A DNA stretch of 64,000 nucleotides from Streptomyces sp. NRRL B-24085 (lineage in GTDB: Bacteria; Actinomycetota; Actinomycetes; Streptomycetales; Streptomycetaceae): the NCBI RefSeq assembly GCF_001282115.1, contig NZ_LJBR01000029.1, positions 1 through 64,000 on the forward strand. Reading direction: 5' to 3'. Both the position numbers and the translations under genes were made by a program. The notes under the pieces are model-generated. The model had not been told where the DNA came from. It was given only the letters and a program-made list of their open reading frames with translations, and ran no database searches. This document shows positions 23,331-33,042 of this stretch, piece by piece; positions within the stretch are counted from its first letter, which is position 1; each line of letters starts with the position of its first letter.

Positions 23331-24278
23331 GTGAGCTACAGCATGTACGTCTGGCGTTTCGTGGACGAGGAACCCGCCCCCATGGACGAATCCGCGATAC
23401 GCGACACCCTCGGCCCCGTCACGGTGGGCGGCATGCCCCCCACCGGTCTGCCGGAGTCCTGGGATCTCGAAGCCGAGGACGGCGGCGGGTCGGAGGTCTA
23501 CGGCGACGTTCTGGGCCTCACGTTCCACCGCTTCTCCCCCGGCCGCATCCTCGATCACGTGGCCGCACTCGTCCGGAGAACCGGCGCGGGCGTCATGCCG
23601 CTCGACTGCCCGATGATCATCACGAGCGAGGCCGACCGCGGACACCTCCCGGAGAGCCTGCGCGCGGAAGCGGTCGTCGTGGCCCCCGAGGCCCTGACCG
23701 GCCAGGCGATCCAGCTCCTGATCACCCCGCAGCCGGAGCCCCGCCGACGCCCGGCCCTTCCCTCGTTCCCCTACCACCCGAGCCCCGTCGCCACCGGTTC
23801 CGTCACCGCCTCCGACGACCGGTGCGTGTGCTGCGGACAGGAACGCGGCTGGGTGTACACGGGACCCGTGTACACCGCGGACGCCCCGGACAGCGGCATC
23901 TGCCCGCACTGCATCGCCTTCGGCAAGGCCGCCGAGCGCTACGGCGCCACCTTCGCCGACGGCATCGAGGGGGACGTACCGGAAGACGTCGTGACCGCGG
24001 TCCTGCGGCACACGCCCGGCTTCACCGCCTGGCAGTCGTCGACCTGGCTGACCCACTGCGGCGACGGTGCCGCGTTCCTCGGCCGCGCCGGGGCGGAGGA
24101 ACTCCAGCGGTACCCGGACGCCGTGGCGGACCTCCGCCGGCGGTGCGCCGAGTGGACCTGGCCGCCGGAGGAGGTCGAGGGATTCCTCGGCTCCCTCGAC
24201 AAGGACGACCGGCCCACCGCGTACCTCTTCCGCTGCCGGGTCTGTGCGACCCACCTCGCCTACGCGGACTTCACGTGA
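23331..24278 (+). CDS. CbrC/UPF0167 family protein
   Basis: A 315-aa protein from GTG 23331, with CAGGAGCC upstream. Residues to about 140 form an uncharacterised N-terminal region with MIITSEADRG. The C-terminal half is a CbrC-type domain: RCVCCGQERGWVYTGPVYT, then ICPHCIAFGKAAERYGATF and, at the end, YLFRCRVCATHLAYAD. The three CxxC pairs suggest zinc binding. In E. coli CbrC is linked to colicin E2 tolerance, but the role in Streptomyces is unknown. Confidence 0.8.
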   Translation: MSYSMYVWRFVDEEPAPMDESAIRDTLGPVTVGGMPPTGLPESWDLEAEDGGGSEVYGDVLGLTFHRFSPGRILDHVAALVRRTGAGVMPLDCPMIITSEADRGHLPESLRAEAVVVAPEALTGQAIQLLITPQPEPRRRPALPSFPYHPSPVATGSVTASDDRCVCCGQERGWVYTGPVYTADAPDSGICPHCIAFGKAAERYGATFADGIEGDVPEDVVTAVLRHTPGFTAWQSSTWLTHCGDGAAFLGRAGAEELQRYPDAVADLRRRCAEWTWPPEEVEGFLGSLDKDDRPTAYLFRCRVCATHLAYADFT

Positions 24279-24337
24279 CGGGCCCCGCGTGACGCACCCC
24301 ACCCCCCACCCCGTTCAAACTCCGTTAACAATGGACT

Positions 24338-25327
24338 GTGATCTCTCCGGTCTCCCCGATGCCCCGGAGCGCCCACCGGCACAAGCCGGAGGCGACTCCC
24401 TACGTCGACCTCACCCGAGCGGAGTGGAGTGCGCTGCGCGACAAGACGCCGCTCCCCCTCACCGCCGACGAGGTCGAGAAGCTGCGTGGTCTCGGGGACG
24501 TCATCGACCTCGACGAGGTGCGGGACATCTACCTCCCGCTGTCCCGGCTGCTGAACCTGTACGTGGGCGCCACGGACGGCCTCCGAGGCGCCCTGAACAC
24601 CTTCCTCGGCGAGCAGGGCTCCCAGTCCGGCACCCCGTTCGTCATAGGGGTCGCGGGATCGGTCGCGGTGGGCAAGTCGACCGTCGCCCGACTCCTCCAG
24701 GCGCTGCTGTCCCGCTGGCCCGAGCACCCCCGCGTCGAGCTGGTCACCACCGACGGCTTCCTTCTCCCCACCCGGGAGCTGGAGGCCCGCGGGCTCATGT
24801 CGCGCAAGGGCTTCCCGGAGTCGTACGACCGCCGCGCGCTGACCCGTTTCGTGGCCGACATCAAGGCGGGCAAGGACGAGGTCACCGCCCCCGTCTACTC
24901 CCACCTGATCTACGACATCGTCCCGGACCAGCGGCTCACCGTCCGCCGCCCCGACATCCTGATCGTCGAGGGACTGAACGTCCTTCAGCCGGCCCTGCCC
25001 GGCACGGACGGCCGCACCCGCGTCGGTCTCGCCGACTACTTCGACTTCAGCGTGTACGTCGACGCGAGCGCCGAGGACATCGAGCGCTGGTACCTCAGCC
25101 GGTTCAAGAAGCTCCGGCAGACCGCCTTCCAGAACCCCGACTCCTACTTCAGGAAGTACACCCAGGTCTCGGAGGAGGAGGCCCTCGACTACGCCCGCAC
25201 CCTCTGGCGCACCATCAACAAGCCCAACCTGGTGGAGAACATCGCCCCGACCCGCGGCCGCGCCACCCTCGTCATCCGCAAGGGCCAGGACCACAAGGTG
25301 CGCAAGCTCAGCCTCCGCAAGCTGTGA
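24338..25327 (+). CDS. coaA: Type I pantothenate kinase
   Basis: A 329-aa kinase making 4'-phosphopantothenate, the committed step to CoA. The P-loop is [17 protein letters not shown] (about residues 105-120), then [29 protein letters not shown] and [12 protein letters not shown]. Length matches the prokaryotic type I enzyme. The GTG at 24338 has no Shine-Dalgarno; a TAACAA -10-like element ends 7 bp before, so the mRNA may be leaderless. Confidence 0.95.
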   Translation: MISPVSPMPRSAHRHKPEATPYVDLTRAEWSALRDKTPLPLTADEVEKLRGLGDVIDLDEVRDIYLPLSRLLNLYVGATDGLRGALNTFLGEQGSQSGTPFVIGVAGSVAVGKSTVARLLQALLSRWPEHPRVELVTTDGFLLPTRELEARGLMSRKGFPESYDRRALTRFVADIKAGKDEVTAPVYSHLIYDIVPDQRLTVRRPDILIVEGLNVLQPALPGTDGRTRVGLADYFDFSVYVDASAEDIERWYLSRFKKLRQTAFQNPDSYFRKYTQVSEEEALDYARTLWRTINKPNLVENIAPTRGRATLVIRKGQDHKVRKLSLRKL

Positions 25328-25353
25328 CCACCGGCGCCTGTTAGAAAGGCGTC

Positions 25354-26274
25354 ATGCTGCATCTGCGCCTGATCACACCGTCCGACCAGACCGCCGACGT
25401 GGTACGTCTGATCGAGGGGACGGTCGGCACCACCCATCTCGTCGTGCTGCCGGGCGCGGCCCGCAACCCGGAGGGGGACGTCGTCCTGTGCGACGTCGCC
25501 CGTGAGGCCGGCGACGAACTCCTCAGCGAACTCCAGGAGTTGGGCCTCGACGCCAGCGGCTCCATCGCGGTCGAGAACATCGACCTGTCCCTGTCGAAAC
25601 GCGCCGACAAGGCCGAGGCGGAGGCACCCGGGGAGGGCGCGGACGCGGTCCTGTGGGAGCACCTGACCGACGCCACGCACGAGGAGTCGACGCTCTCCGC
25701 CACCTACCTCGCCTTCATCACCCTGGCCACGATGATCGCGGCCTGCGGTGTGGTGCTCGACAACGCGGTGCTGATCGTGGGCGCGATGGCGGTGGGCCCG
25801 GAGTTCGGCCCACTCGCCGGCATCTCCACCTCGATCGTGCAGCGCGCGCCCCGCCTGGCCCTGCGCTCCCTGATCGCCCTGCTGGCCGGCTTCGCCGTGG
25901 CGATGGCCGTGACGGTGGGCTTCAGTCTCTTCATGGACGCGCTGAACCTGTTCAGCGAGGGCAAGCTGGAGGGCGACCGGCCGCAGACCGGCTTCGTCTA
26001 CGCCCCGGACGCCTTCTCCTTCATCGTCGCCGTCCTCGCGGGCGCCGCCGGCACCCTCTCCCTGACGTCAGCGAAGTCCGGCGCCCTGGTGGGTGTGGCC
26101 ATCTCGGTCACCACGGTCCCGGCAGCCGCCAACGCCGCGGTGGCCCTCAGCTACGGCGACACCAAGCAGACCTGGGGCTCGACGGAACAGCTCCTCCTGA
26201 ACCTCCTGGGCATCGTCCTGGCGGGCACGGTGACCCTGCTGCTCCAGAAGTGGGCCTGGCGGAAACGCCGTTAG
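25354..26274 (+). CDS. DUF389 multi-pass membrane protein
   Basis: A 306-aa protein. Residues 1-100 are soluble (MLHLRLITPSDQTADVVRLI start). The membrane domain then shows FITLATMIAACGVVLDNAVLIVGAMAVGPEF, GPLAGISTSIVQ and further helices, about five or six in total. The conserved GAMxVGPxFGPLAGI motif is characteristic of DUF389 (TIGR00341) proteins. Function is unknown; a transporter or channel role is suspected. The start is 27 bp after coaA and probably cotranscribed. Confidence 0.85.
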   Translation: MLHLRLITPSDQTADVVRLIEGTVGTTHLVVLPGAARNPEGDVVLCDVAREAGDELLSELQELGLDASGSIAVENIDLSLSKRADKAEAEAPGEGADAVLWEHLTDATHEESTLSATYLAFITLATMIAACGVVLDNAVLIVGAMAVGPEFGPLAGISTSIVQRAPRLALRSLIALLAGFAVAMAVTVGFSLFMDALNLFSEGKLEGDRPQTGFVYAPDAFSFIVAVLAGAAGTLSLTSAKSGALVGVAISVTTVPAAANAAVALSYGDTKQTWGSTEQLLLNLLGIVLAGTVTLLLQKWAWRKRR

Positions 26275-26368
26275 GGGCGCGGGGCTGCGTCGATATGCGG
26301 CTCCGCCGCGTGAGCGCGACCAGCGACGACGGGCCCGCTGCCCGCGACGCACAAGAATCCCCCGCCCC
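26274..26368. repeat. Streptomyces-type intergenic repeat/bidirectional terminator
   Basis: The element lies between the convergent DUF389 gene and glmM. GGGGCGCGGGG (26274-26284) pairs with CCCCCGCCCC (26359-26368). TGCGTCG (26286-26292) pairs with CGACGCA (26345-26351). Inside is GCGGC-TCC-GCCGC (26297-26309). The result is a branched hairpin. The same core, AGGGGCGCGGGG..CTGCG, recurs at 42284-42302. Confidence 0.6.
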
Positions 26369-26379
26369 TGTCCGGCAGT

Positions 26380-27738
26380 TCAGCCGAGCGCCGACTTCAC
26401 CGCGTCGGCCAACCGCCCCGCCACCGACCGCGCCTGATCGATGTCCGCGGCCTCGACCATCACCCGCACCAGCGGCTCCGTACCCGACGGCCGCAACAAC
26501 ACCCGTCCCGTCTCACCGAGTTCCCGCTCCGCCTCGGCGACGGCGGAAGCCAGCTCCGCGGACGTCGACACCCGCGACCTGTCCACATCGGGCACGTTGA
26601 TCAGAACCTGCGGCAACCGCTCCATCACCGAGGCCAGCTCCCGCAGCGAGCGCCCGCTCTGCGCGACCCGCGCCGCCAGCATCAGCCCGGTCAGCGTCCC
26701 GTCCCCGGTCGTCGCGTGATCGAGGATGATGACGTGCCCGGACTGCTCGCCACCGAGGGCGTACCCGTGCTCCTTCATCTCCTCGAGCACGTACCGGTCG
26801 CCCACCGCGGTCTGGACGAGACGGAGCCCCTCCCGCTCCAGCGCCAGCTTGAACCCGAGGTTGGACATGACGGTCGCGACCACGGTGTCGGACCGCAGCG
26901 CGCCCCGCTCCTTCATCGCCAGCGCGAGGACGGCCATGATCTGGTCGCCGTCCACCTCCTCGCCGGTGTGGTCGACGGCCAGGCACCGGTCCGCGTCCCC
27001 GTCGTGCGCGATGCCGAAGTCCGCCCTGTGCTCGACGACGGCGGCCTTGAGCAGGTCGAGGTGGGTGGAGCCGCAGCCGTCGTTGATGTTGAGCCCGTCC
27101 GGCTGGGCACCGATGGTGATCACCTCGGCGCCGGCCCGTGAGAACGCCTCCGGCGACACCCGGGCGGCGGCGCCGTGCGCCTCGTCGAGGACGATCCTCA
27201 GCCCGTCGAGCCGGTTCGGCAGTACGGCGATCAGGTGGGCCACGTACTTGTCGAAGCCCTCGGTGTACTCGCGGACCCGGCCGACACCGCCGCCGGTCGG
27301 CCGCTCCCAGGGCTCACCGCCCTTGTGCTCCTCGTAGACCGCCTCGATGCGCTCCTCCAGCTCGTCGTCGAGCTTGTGCCCGCCGCGGGCGAGGAACTTG
27401 ATGCCGTTGTCGGGCATGGCGTTGTGGCTGGCGGAGAGCATGACGCCGAGGTCGGCGCCGAGCACGCCCGTGAGATACGCCACCGCGGGCGTGGGCAGCA
27501 CTCCGACGCGCAGGACGTCCACACCGGCGCTCGCGAGGCCCGCGACGACGGCGGCCTCCAGGAACTCCCCGGACGCGCGCGGGTCCCGTCCGACCACCGC
27601 GGTCGGCCGGTGGCCCTGGAACGTACCCGCCTCGGCCAGCACGTGCGCCGCCGCGACCGACAGACCGAGCGCCATCTCGGCCGTCAGATCCGCGTTGGCG
27701 ACACCGCGCACGCCGTCCGTGCCGAAGAGTCGTCCCAC
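26380..27738 (-). CDS. glmM: Phosphoglucosamine mutase
   Basis: A 452-aa enzyme converting GlcN-6-P to GlcN-1-P. GTG at 27738 gives [12 protein letters not shown] and follows AGGAGGAC. The phosphoserine loop is [17 protein letters not shown], the Mg site is [11 protein letters not shown], the sugar loop is GGEQSGHVI, and the phosphate-binding end is [16 protein letters not shown]. All four active-site motifs are intact. It lies immediately downstream of rplM-rpsI, separated by a strong terminator. Confidence 0.97.
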   Translation of the reverse strand: MGRLFGTDGVRGVANADLTAEMALGLSVAAAHVLAEAGTFQGHRPTAVVGRDPRASGEFLEAAVVAGLASAGVDVLRVGVLPTPAVAYLTGVLGADLGVMLSASHNAMPDNGIKFLARGGHKLDDELEERIEAVYEEHKGGEPWERPTGGGVGRVREYTEGFDKYVAHLIAVLPNRLDGLRIVLDEAHGAAARVSPEAFSRAGAEVITIGAQPDGLNINDGCGSTHLDLLKAAVVEHRADFGIAHDGDADRCLAVDHTGEEVDGDQIMAVLALAMKERGALRSDTVVATVMSNLGFKLALEREGLRLVQTAVGDRYVLEEMKEHGYALGGEQSGHVIILDHATTGDGTLTGLMLAARVAQSGRSLRELASVMERLPQVLINVPDVDRSRVSTSAELASAVAEAERELGETGRVLLRPSGTEPLVRVMVEAADIDQARSVAGRLADAVKSALG

Positions 27739-27832
27739 TTGTCCTCCTGAGAAAGCGTCAGTAACGGAGATCATCCGATCACATGAGCCTTTGAGCGCCT
27801 TGTGCCGTTATACGCCTAAGGCTGTGATAAAC

Positions 27833-27872
27833 GAACGCCCCGGCGGCACTGTGGCGTGCCGCCGGGGCGTTC
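27833..27872 (-). terminator. Terminator of the rplM-rpsI operon
   Basis: GAACGCCCCGGCGGCA (27833-27848), 8-nt loop, TGCCGCCGGGGCGTTC (27857-27872): perfect 16-bp arms, 20 bp past the rpsI stop. Confidence 0.85.
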
Positions 27873-27892
27873 GGACGTACAGGCAGCTGCGA

Positions 27893-28414
27893 TTAACGCT
27901 TGCTGTACTGCGGAGCCTTGCGGGCCTTCTTGAGACCGGCCTTCTTGCGCTCGACCGCGCGGTCGTCGCGGCGGAGGAAGCCGGCCTTCTTGAGGGCGCC
28001 GCGGTTGTTGTCCACGTCGGCCTCGTTCAGCGCGCGGGCCACGCCGAGGCGCAGGGCACCGGCCTGACCGGAGACGCCGCCACCCGAGATGCGGGCGATG
28101 ACGTCGTAGCGGCCCTCGAGCTCGAGCACCTTGAAGGGCTCGTTGACTTCCTGCTGGTGCACCTTGTTCGGGAAGTAGTCCTCGAGGGTGCGACCGTTGA
28201 TCTTCCACTTGCCGGTGCCCGGGACGATCCGGACGCGGGCGATGGCGTTCTTGCGACGGCCCAGGCCGGCGGCCGGCTGCGGGTCGCCGAAGCGGGACGC
28301 GAGCGACTCCGAGGTGTACTCGCCCTCGACGGGGACCTCGGACTCGGTGGTGTAGCTGTCGATGTCGACGATCTCTTCGCCCTCGACGGGCGTCTCGACG
28401 GTGGTCTCGGCCAC
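27893..28414 (-). CDS. rpsI: 30S ribosomal protein S9
   Basis: A 173-aa S9 whose conserved C-terminal tail KAPQYSKR contacts P-site tRNA. The core starts at [17 protein letters not shown] (about residue 51). The acidic N-terminal extension of about 45 residues ([19 protein letters not shown]) is typical of actinobacteria and absent in E. coli. It is 41 bp downstream of rplM, the universal pair. Confidence 0.97.
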   Translation of the reverse strand: MAETTVETPVEGEEIVDIDSYTTESEVPVEGEYTSESLASRFGDPQPAAGLGRRKNAIARVRIVPGTGKWKINGRTLEDYFPNKVHQQEVNEPFKVLELEGRYDVIARISGGGVSGQAGALRLGVARALNEADVDNNRGALKKAGFLRRDDRAVERKKAGLKKARKAPQYSKR

Positions 28415-28455
28415 GATTCTCCTCAGATTCTCTTCTGTTTAGGGGGTGGCCGGAC

Positions 28456-28899
28456 TTACTGCGCGACCTGGGTGATCTCGAACGGCACCGGCTGCTGGGC
28501 AGCGTGCGGGTGCTGGTCGCCCGAGTAGACCTTCAGCTTCGAGAGCATCTGACGGCCCAGGGTGTTCTTGGGGAGCATGCCCTTGACGGCCTTCTCGATG
28601 GCCTTCTCGGGGTTCTTGTCGAGGAGCTCGTCGTAACGGACGGAGCGCAGACCACCCGGGTAGCCGGAGTGGCGGTACGCCATCTTCTGGGTCCGCTTGT
28701 TGCCGGACAGGTGCACCTTGTCGGCGTTGATGATGATGACGAAGTCACCGGTGTCGACGTGAGGGGCGTAGATCGGCTTGTGCTTGCCGCGCAGCAGGGA
28801 GGCGGCAGTGGTGGCGAGACGGCCCAGGACGACGTCCTGAGCGTCAATGACGTGCCACTGGCGAGTCACATCGCCGGGCTTGGGGCTGTACGTACGCAC
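28456..28899 (-). CDS. rplM: 50S ribosomal protein L13
   Basis: A 147-aa early-assembly protein of the 50S subunit. GTG at 28899 gives [20 protein letters not shown]; the codons upstream are not conserved. [15 protein letters not shown] and [15 protein letters not shown] motifs are present. A promoter about 180 bp upstream (29078-29107) drives rplM-rpsI. Confidence 0.97.
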   Translation of the reverse strand: MRTYSPKPGDVTRQWHVIDAQDVVLGRLATTAASLLRGKHKPIYAPHVDTGDFVIIINADKVHLSGNKRTQKMAYRHSGYPGGLRSVRYDELLDKNPEKAIEKAVKGMLPKNTLGRQMLSKLKVYSGDQHPHAAQQPVPFEITQVAQ

Positions 28900-29412
28900 T
28901 TCGCAGCCTTCTTCTTCAGTGGATGGGTGCTGACACATGGCATCACTGAAGCGATCGTGCAGCTGGGGACGACAATGGCCGGGCACTGCCCGTATGCCGC
29001 CCACTGGTAACTGCTCCAGGGAACCTAGGTAAAGGCCACTCGGTGAGAATGAGGAGGCCGATACACAACGAAGAAGCAGGATACCCGCGGCCCCACGGAC
29101 GGGTCAAAACGAGCCCGCAGGCGTACGGCCGCGCCGGGCGCACCCTCTGCGGGGGTCATGACGCGGCGGGCGCCCCGACGGGCGTGGGCATGTCACCGTG
29201 CTGTCCGTGGCCGTGCCCGAACGTGGCCCGCGCCACATGTGCCGTGGGTGTTCCGATGTCCTCCACCGGCGTCGGAGGTGGCGGCCAGGCAGAACGCCAC
29301 ACCAATCACCCGGAGATGTCATGTTTGCCCGTGCTTCTTCCCCGAACGCCGGGGACTCAGGGGCTTGTTGGGGGCGGAGCAGTGGACCGCGTGCCCGTCT
29401 AAGATGCGCCCC
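28900..29412. other. 513-bp divergent region upstream of rplM
   Basis: It holds the rplM promoter (29078-29107) and about 170 nt of rplM leader. The right half (29110-29412) serves the rightward membrane-anchored protein gene and has no convincing gene on either strand. A TAAGAT hexamer at 29400-29405 directly before ATG 29413 could be a -10 of a leaderless transcript. Confidence 0.4.
29078..29107 (-). promoter_or_regulatory. Promoter of rplM-rpsI
   Basis: On the minus strand TTGACC (29102-29107), an 18-bp spacer and TATCCT (29078-29083). It leaves a 5' leader of roughly 170 nt before rplM. Confidence 0.55.
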
Positions 29413-30300
29413 ATGAGCTTTGGGCAGCAGGGGGGACCCCCGTCCCAGTGGGATCCCTGGAAACCGCAGTCGCAGCAGCCGTGGAGCAGCGGCGGGAGCG
29501 AGCAGACTCCGGACTGGGCCGCGCTCGCCGAGGCCTCCGAGATCCGCAACAAACGGCGCCGGCTGTTCTTCATCGTCGGCGGCGCGCTCGCCACCGTGGC
29601 GATCGGCACCGCCGTGGCGATGGCCGTCGTGTCGGCGAACGGCGGTGACGAGGCGAACAAGCCGACGTCCTCGCTGCCGGCCGCGGCGATCCCCAGCGCG
29701 AGCGGCACCGCCCCGTCGTTCGCGCCGACCAGCGCCCCGCCGCCGCTGGACCCGAAGGACTTCATCGCCAGCAAGGCCAAGGACTCGGCCCCGCTCAGCG
29801 CCAAGATCCTCTTCCCGGGCACCCAGCTCACCATGGGCTCGACCGTGTACAAGAAGGGCACGACCTCCGACACGAAGAACTGCGCCGCGACGGACGGCGT
29901 CCAGGCCAGCCTCGGCAAGATCCTCGCCGCCGACGGCTGCACCCAGTTCATGCGGGTCAGCTACACCAAGGACGGCGTCTCGGTGACCGTCGGCGTGGCC
30001 GTCTTCGACACGGAGGCCCAGGCGACGAAGGCGAAAGGGCAGGTCAACACCAAGAAGGACATCGTCAAGTCGCTGCCCGGCGGCGCGGTCAAGGCCTTCT
30101 GCAATTCGGCGATCTGCCGCACGACCTCGAACTCCTACGGCCGTTACGCGTACTTCACCATCGCCGGCTTCGCCAGCGGCAAGAACGTCACGGAGAAGGA
30201 CACCGCGGTCTTCAGCATCGGCGACAACCTGGCCGAGTTCACCTTCCGCCAGATCCACCGCCGCGGCGAGGCCCAGGCGTCGGCGGCCGCGAGCGAGTGA
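29413..30300 (+). CDS. Membrane-anchored exported protein
   Basis: A 295-aa protein from ATG 29413; ATG 29404 is an alternative three residues longer. A Q/G/P-rich cytoplasmic stretch (residues 1-40) precedes one membrane helix (about 52-75, LFFIVGGALATVAIGTAVAM). A Ser/Pro/Ala linker follows, then a folded domain with two Cys pairs (KNCAATDGVQ, DGCTQFMRVSY, AFCNSAICRTTSNS). The domain is unrecognised. It is convergent with gtrA, separated by a strong bidirectional hairpin. Confidence 0.75.
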   Translation: MSFGQQGGPPSQWDPWKPQSQQPWSSGGSEQTPDWAALAEASEIRNKRRRLFFIVGGALATVAIGTAVAMAVVSANGGDEANKPTSSLPAAAIPSASGTAPSFAPTSAPPPLDPKDFIASKAKDSAPLSAKILFPGTQLTMGSTVYKKGTTSDTKNCAATDGVQASLGKILAADGCTQFMRVSYTKDGVSVTVGVAVFDTEAQATKAKGQVNTKKDIVKSLPGGAVKAFCNSAICRTTSNSYGRYAYFTIAGFASGKNVTEKDTAVFSIGDNLAEFTFRQIHRRGEAQASAAASE

Positions 30301-30329
30301 CCCGGCGCGCCTGGACAGGCGCGCCGGGT
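30300..30329. terminator. Bidirectional terminator
   Basis: ACCCGGCGCGCCTG (30300-30313) and CAGGCGCGCCGGGT (30316-30329) form a 14-bp inverted repeat, beginning in the stop codon of the rightward gene. It likely ends both that gene and the leftward polysaccharide operon. Confidence 0.75.
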
Positions 30330-30375
30330 CCGGTTCTCGTCCGGGGCCGCTCGCCCGTTCAGGCCCGCTCCCCGT

Positions 30376-30903
30376 TCAGGTCCGTTCCCAGGAGCCGCTC
30401 AGGGCGGGCTCGGGGTACGGCGCGACGGGTTCCGGCATGCTGCCGGCCGTACGCCTGCTCCCGGCCGTCCTGAAGACCCAGGTGCGGTAGGACCAGAAGC
30501 GGAACAGGGTCGCCACCCCGATGCCGAGGAACTTGCTGACGTTGGTGGCGAGCGTGCCGTCCCAGCCGAGCCCGTAGGTCGTCGCGTAGAGGACCGAGTT
30601 CTCGATGACCAGTCCGATCGCGCTGAAGAGCAGGAAGAGGGTCAGCTCCTTCCTGCGGCTGTTGCGGTCCTCCTGGTCCCGGTTGCGGTACGCGAAGTAG
30701 CGCAGCCCGAGGTAGTTGCTGAGGATCGCGACGACCGTGGCCAGGACGCTCGCCCGGACGGTCTGCCACTCGGTGACGGTCCTGATGAGGTTGAAGACCG
30801 CGAGGTTGACCACGAAGCCCGACGCGCCGACCATGCCGAACTTCGCGATCTCGCGGTACAGCTTCCCGAATCTGGAGGGAAGCGCGTGACGTCCGCTGCT
30901 CAC
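30376..30903 (-). CDS. GtrA-like polyprenyl-sugar flippase/membrane protein
   Basis: A 175-aa protein from GTG 30903, 8 bp after the DPM1-like gene. Four membrane helices are visible, with the GtrA signatures KFGMVGASGFVVNLAVFNL, ILSNYLGLRYFAYR and KFLGIGVATLFRFWSYRTWVF. GtrA proteins are thought to flip polyprenyl-phosphate-linked sugars or to help a glycosyltransferase. Here it is the last gene of the cluster and probably works with the preceding DPM1-like transferase. Confidence 0.88.
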   Translation of the reverse strand: MSSGRHALPSRFGKLYREIAKFGMVGASGFVVNLAVFNLIRTVTEWQTVRASVLATVVAILSNYLGLRYFAYRNRDQEDRNSRRKELTLFLLFSAIGLVIENSVLYATTYGLGWDGTLATNVSKFLGIGVATLFRFWSYRTWVFRTAGSRRTAGSMPEPVAPYPEPALSGSWERT

Positions 30904-30911
30904 CGTCGCGT

Positions 30912-31673
30912 TCAGCCCCGTCGGTTGCGCAGGCGCAGCCGGACCGGCATCACTGCCGACTCGATCTGCGTCGAGAGGTTCATCTTCGAGACTCCCTCGG
31001 TGCGCTCCTCGAATCGGATCGGGATCTCGACGGCGCTGTGTCCGGCCCGGACCGCCTTGAACTTCAGCTCGACCTGGAAGCTGTAGCCGGCACTGTCCAG
31101 GGTCGCGAGGTCGATGTCCCGCAGGGTGGCGGCCGACCACAGGTTGAAGCCGGCGGTGATGTCCCGGATCTTGGTGCCGAGCACGGTGCGGGCGTAGCGG
31201 TTGGCGAAGCGGGACAGCAGCACGCGGTGCCTGCCCCACTCCTCGTCCAGCGAGCCGCCCTCCACGTACCGGCTGCCCACGACCAGGCCCACCCCGGACG
31301 CGACGGCCGTACCGAGCATGCGTGGTACCGCTTCCACAGGGTGGCTGCCATCGGCGTCCATCTGCACGACGTAGGCGGCGCCCTCGTCCAGCGCGGCACT
31401 CATGCCGGCCACGTAGGCGCGCCCGAGCCCGTCCTTCTCGGTCCGGTGCAGCACGCTCATCCGGCGCCGCCCGTCCCAGTTGTACTTCTCGGCGAGCTCC
31501 TCGGCGATCCGTCCGGTGCCGTCCGGGCTGGAGTCGTCGACGATCTTCAGGTGCAGCCCGTCGATGGGCAGACCGAGCACGAGCTCCGCCATGCGGGGCA
31601 GGTTCCCCGCTTCGTTGTACGTCGGCATCACGATGGTGACCGGTACGCCGGGGTGTCTGTCGTAGGCCGTCAT
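30912..31673 (-). CDS. Polyprenol-phosphate glycosyltransferase (DPM1/GT2-like)
   Basis: A 253-aa soluble GT2. ATG 31673 overlaps the stop of the ugd gene (ATGA). Motifs: TIVMPTYNEAGNLPRM, KIVDDSSPDGTGRIAEEL, the DxD VVQMDADGSHPVEAVPRM, and GYSFQVELKFKAV typical of dolichol/polyprenol-phosphate mannose synthases. There is no C-terminal membrane segment. It should charge polyprenyl phosphate with a hexose from a nucleotide sugar, for use by the GT39-like enzymes upstream. The sugar is not determinable. Confidence 0.9.
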   Translation of the reverse strand: MTAYDRHPGVPVTIVMPTYNEAGNLPRMAELVLGLPIDGLHLKIVDDSSPDGTGRIAEELAEKYNWDGRRRMSVLHRTEKDGLGRAYVAGMSAALDEGAAYVVQMDADGSHPVEAVPRMLGTAVASGVGLVVGSRYVEGGSLDEEWGRHRVLLSRFANRYARTVLGTKIRDITAGFNLWSAATLRDIDLATLDSAGYSFQVELKFKAVRAGHSAVEIPIRFEERTEGVSKMNLSTQIESAVMPVRLRLRNRRG

Positions 31674-33010
31674 TGTCTTTCTCTTTCCCTCCCCTGAAGG
31701 CCCCGAAGGGTGCCCTCCCCGACGGGCGCGGGTCTGCCCAGCGCCCGGAAGTGCCAGCCCGCCGCGCTCCATTTGCCCGCGTCGAGCGTCCCCCGGCCGT
31801 CCACGATCCGCGGACGGGACACAAGTTGTGCGGCCGATTCCGGGTCGATCTCCCGGAACTGCGGCCACTCGGTCAGATGCAGCACCAGATCGGCGCCCCC
31901 GAGCGCCTCCTCGGCCGACATCGCGTAGCCGAGGAGCGGGAACGCCTTGCGGGCGTTGTCCAGCGCCTCGGGGTCGTACACCGTGACGTCGGCGCCGTCG
32001 AGACGCAGTCGTGCGGCCACATTGAGCGCCGGAGAGTCACGGATGTCGTCGGAGTCGGGCTTGAAAGCCGCTCCGAGCACGGCGATACGGGCCCCCAGCA
32101 CCGATCCGCCGCACAGCTCGCGCGCCAGCCCTACGACCTTGTCGCGCCGGCGCATGTTGATCGCGTCGACCTCGCGCAGGAACGCGAGCGAGACCCCCAG
32201 CTCGTCGGCGCGGTGGGCGAAGGCGCGGATGTCCTTGGGCAGGCAGCCGCCGCCGAAGCCGACGCCGGCGCGCAGGAACTTCCTGCCGATCCGGTCGTCG
32301 TACCCGATCGCCTCGGCGAGGACGCCGACGTCCCCGCCGGCGGCCTCGCAGACCTCGGCCATGGCGTTGATGAAGGAGATCTTGGTGGCGAGGAAGGCGT
32401 TGGCGGCTGTCTTGACCAGTTCGGCGGTCGGAAAGTCGGCGGTGACCAGCGGGGTACCGGCGTCGAGGACGGGCGCGTACACCTGGCGGAGGATCCCTTC
32501 CGCGCGCGAGGACCGCACGCCGAACACCAGCCGGTCCGGGCGCAGCGTGTCGTCGACGGCGAAGCCCTCGCGCAGGAACTCCGGGTTCCAGGCGACCTCG
32601 GCGTCGAGCGTCCGGTCGAGCCGCTCGGCCGTGCCCACCGGCACGGTGGACTTGCCGACCAGCAGCGAGCCGTCCGCGGCGTGTTCGGCGATCGCCGCGA
32701 AGGCCGCGTCGACATAGGTCAGGTCGGCGCCCTCGGACCCCTTGCGCTGCGGGGTGCCGACGCACACGAAGTGCACCTCACCGAATGCCCCGGCCTCCGC
32801 GTAGTCGGTACTGAAGCGGAGTCGCCCGGTCGCCGTGTGTTTCCGGATCAGCTCGGGCAGGCCGGGCTCGTGGAACGGCACCTGTCCGCCTTGCAGCGCG
32901 GCGACCTTCTCGGGGTCCACGTCGACCCCGAGCACTTCGTGGCCGAGCTCCGCCATACAGGCGGCATGGGTGGCACCCAGGTAGCCGGTGCCGATGACTG
33001 TGAGCCGCAT
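31670..33010 (-). CDS. ugd: UDP-glucose/nucleotide-sugar 6-dehydrogenase
   Basis: A 446-aa NAD-dependent dehydrogenase. Rossmann motif VIGTGYLGATHAACMAELG at the N-terminus; STVPVGTAER; LVKTAANAFLATKISFINAM; and the catalytic Cys256 in GVGFGGGCLPKDIRAF. The C-terminal domain contains VLGAAFKPDSDDIRDSPAL. It oxidises UDP-glucose to UDP-glucuronate, or a closely related substrate. Its presence predicts a uronic acid or derived pentose in the polymer made by this cluster. Its stop overlaps the next start (ATGA). Confidence 0.93.
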   Translation of the reverse strand: MRLTVIGTGYLGATHAACMAELGHEVLGVDVDPEKVAALQGGQVPFHEPGLPELIRKHTATGRLRFSTDYAEAGAFGEVHFVCVGTPQRKGSEGADLTYVDAAFAAIAEHAADGSLLVGKSTVPVGTAERLDRTLDAEVAWNPEFLREGFAVDDTLRPDRLVFGVRSSRAEGILRQVYAPVLDAGTPLVTADFPTAELVKTAANAFLATKISFINAMAEVCEAAGGDVGVLAEAIGYDDRIGRKFLRAGVGFGGGCLPKDIRAFAHRADELGVSLAFLREVDAINMRRRDKVVGLARELCGGSVLGARIAVLGAAFKPDSDDIRDSPALNVAARLRLDGADVTVYDPEALDNARKAFPLLGYAMSAEEALGGADLVLHLTEWPQFREIDPESAAQLVSRPRIVDGRGTLDAGKWSAAGWHFRALGRPAPVGEGTLRGLQGRERERQ

Positions 33011-33042
33011 TCAGCGGCCTCCTTACAACTCCGTGTCAGCCG

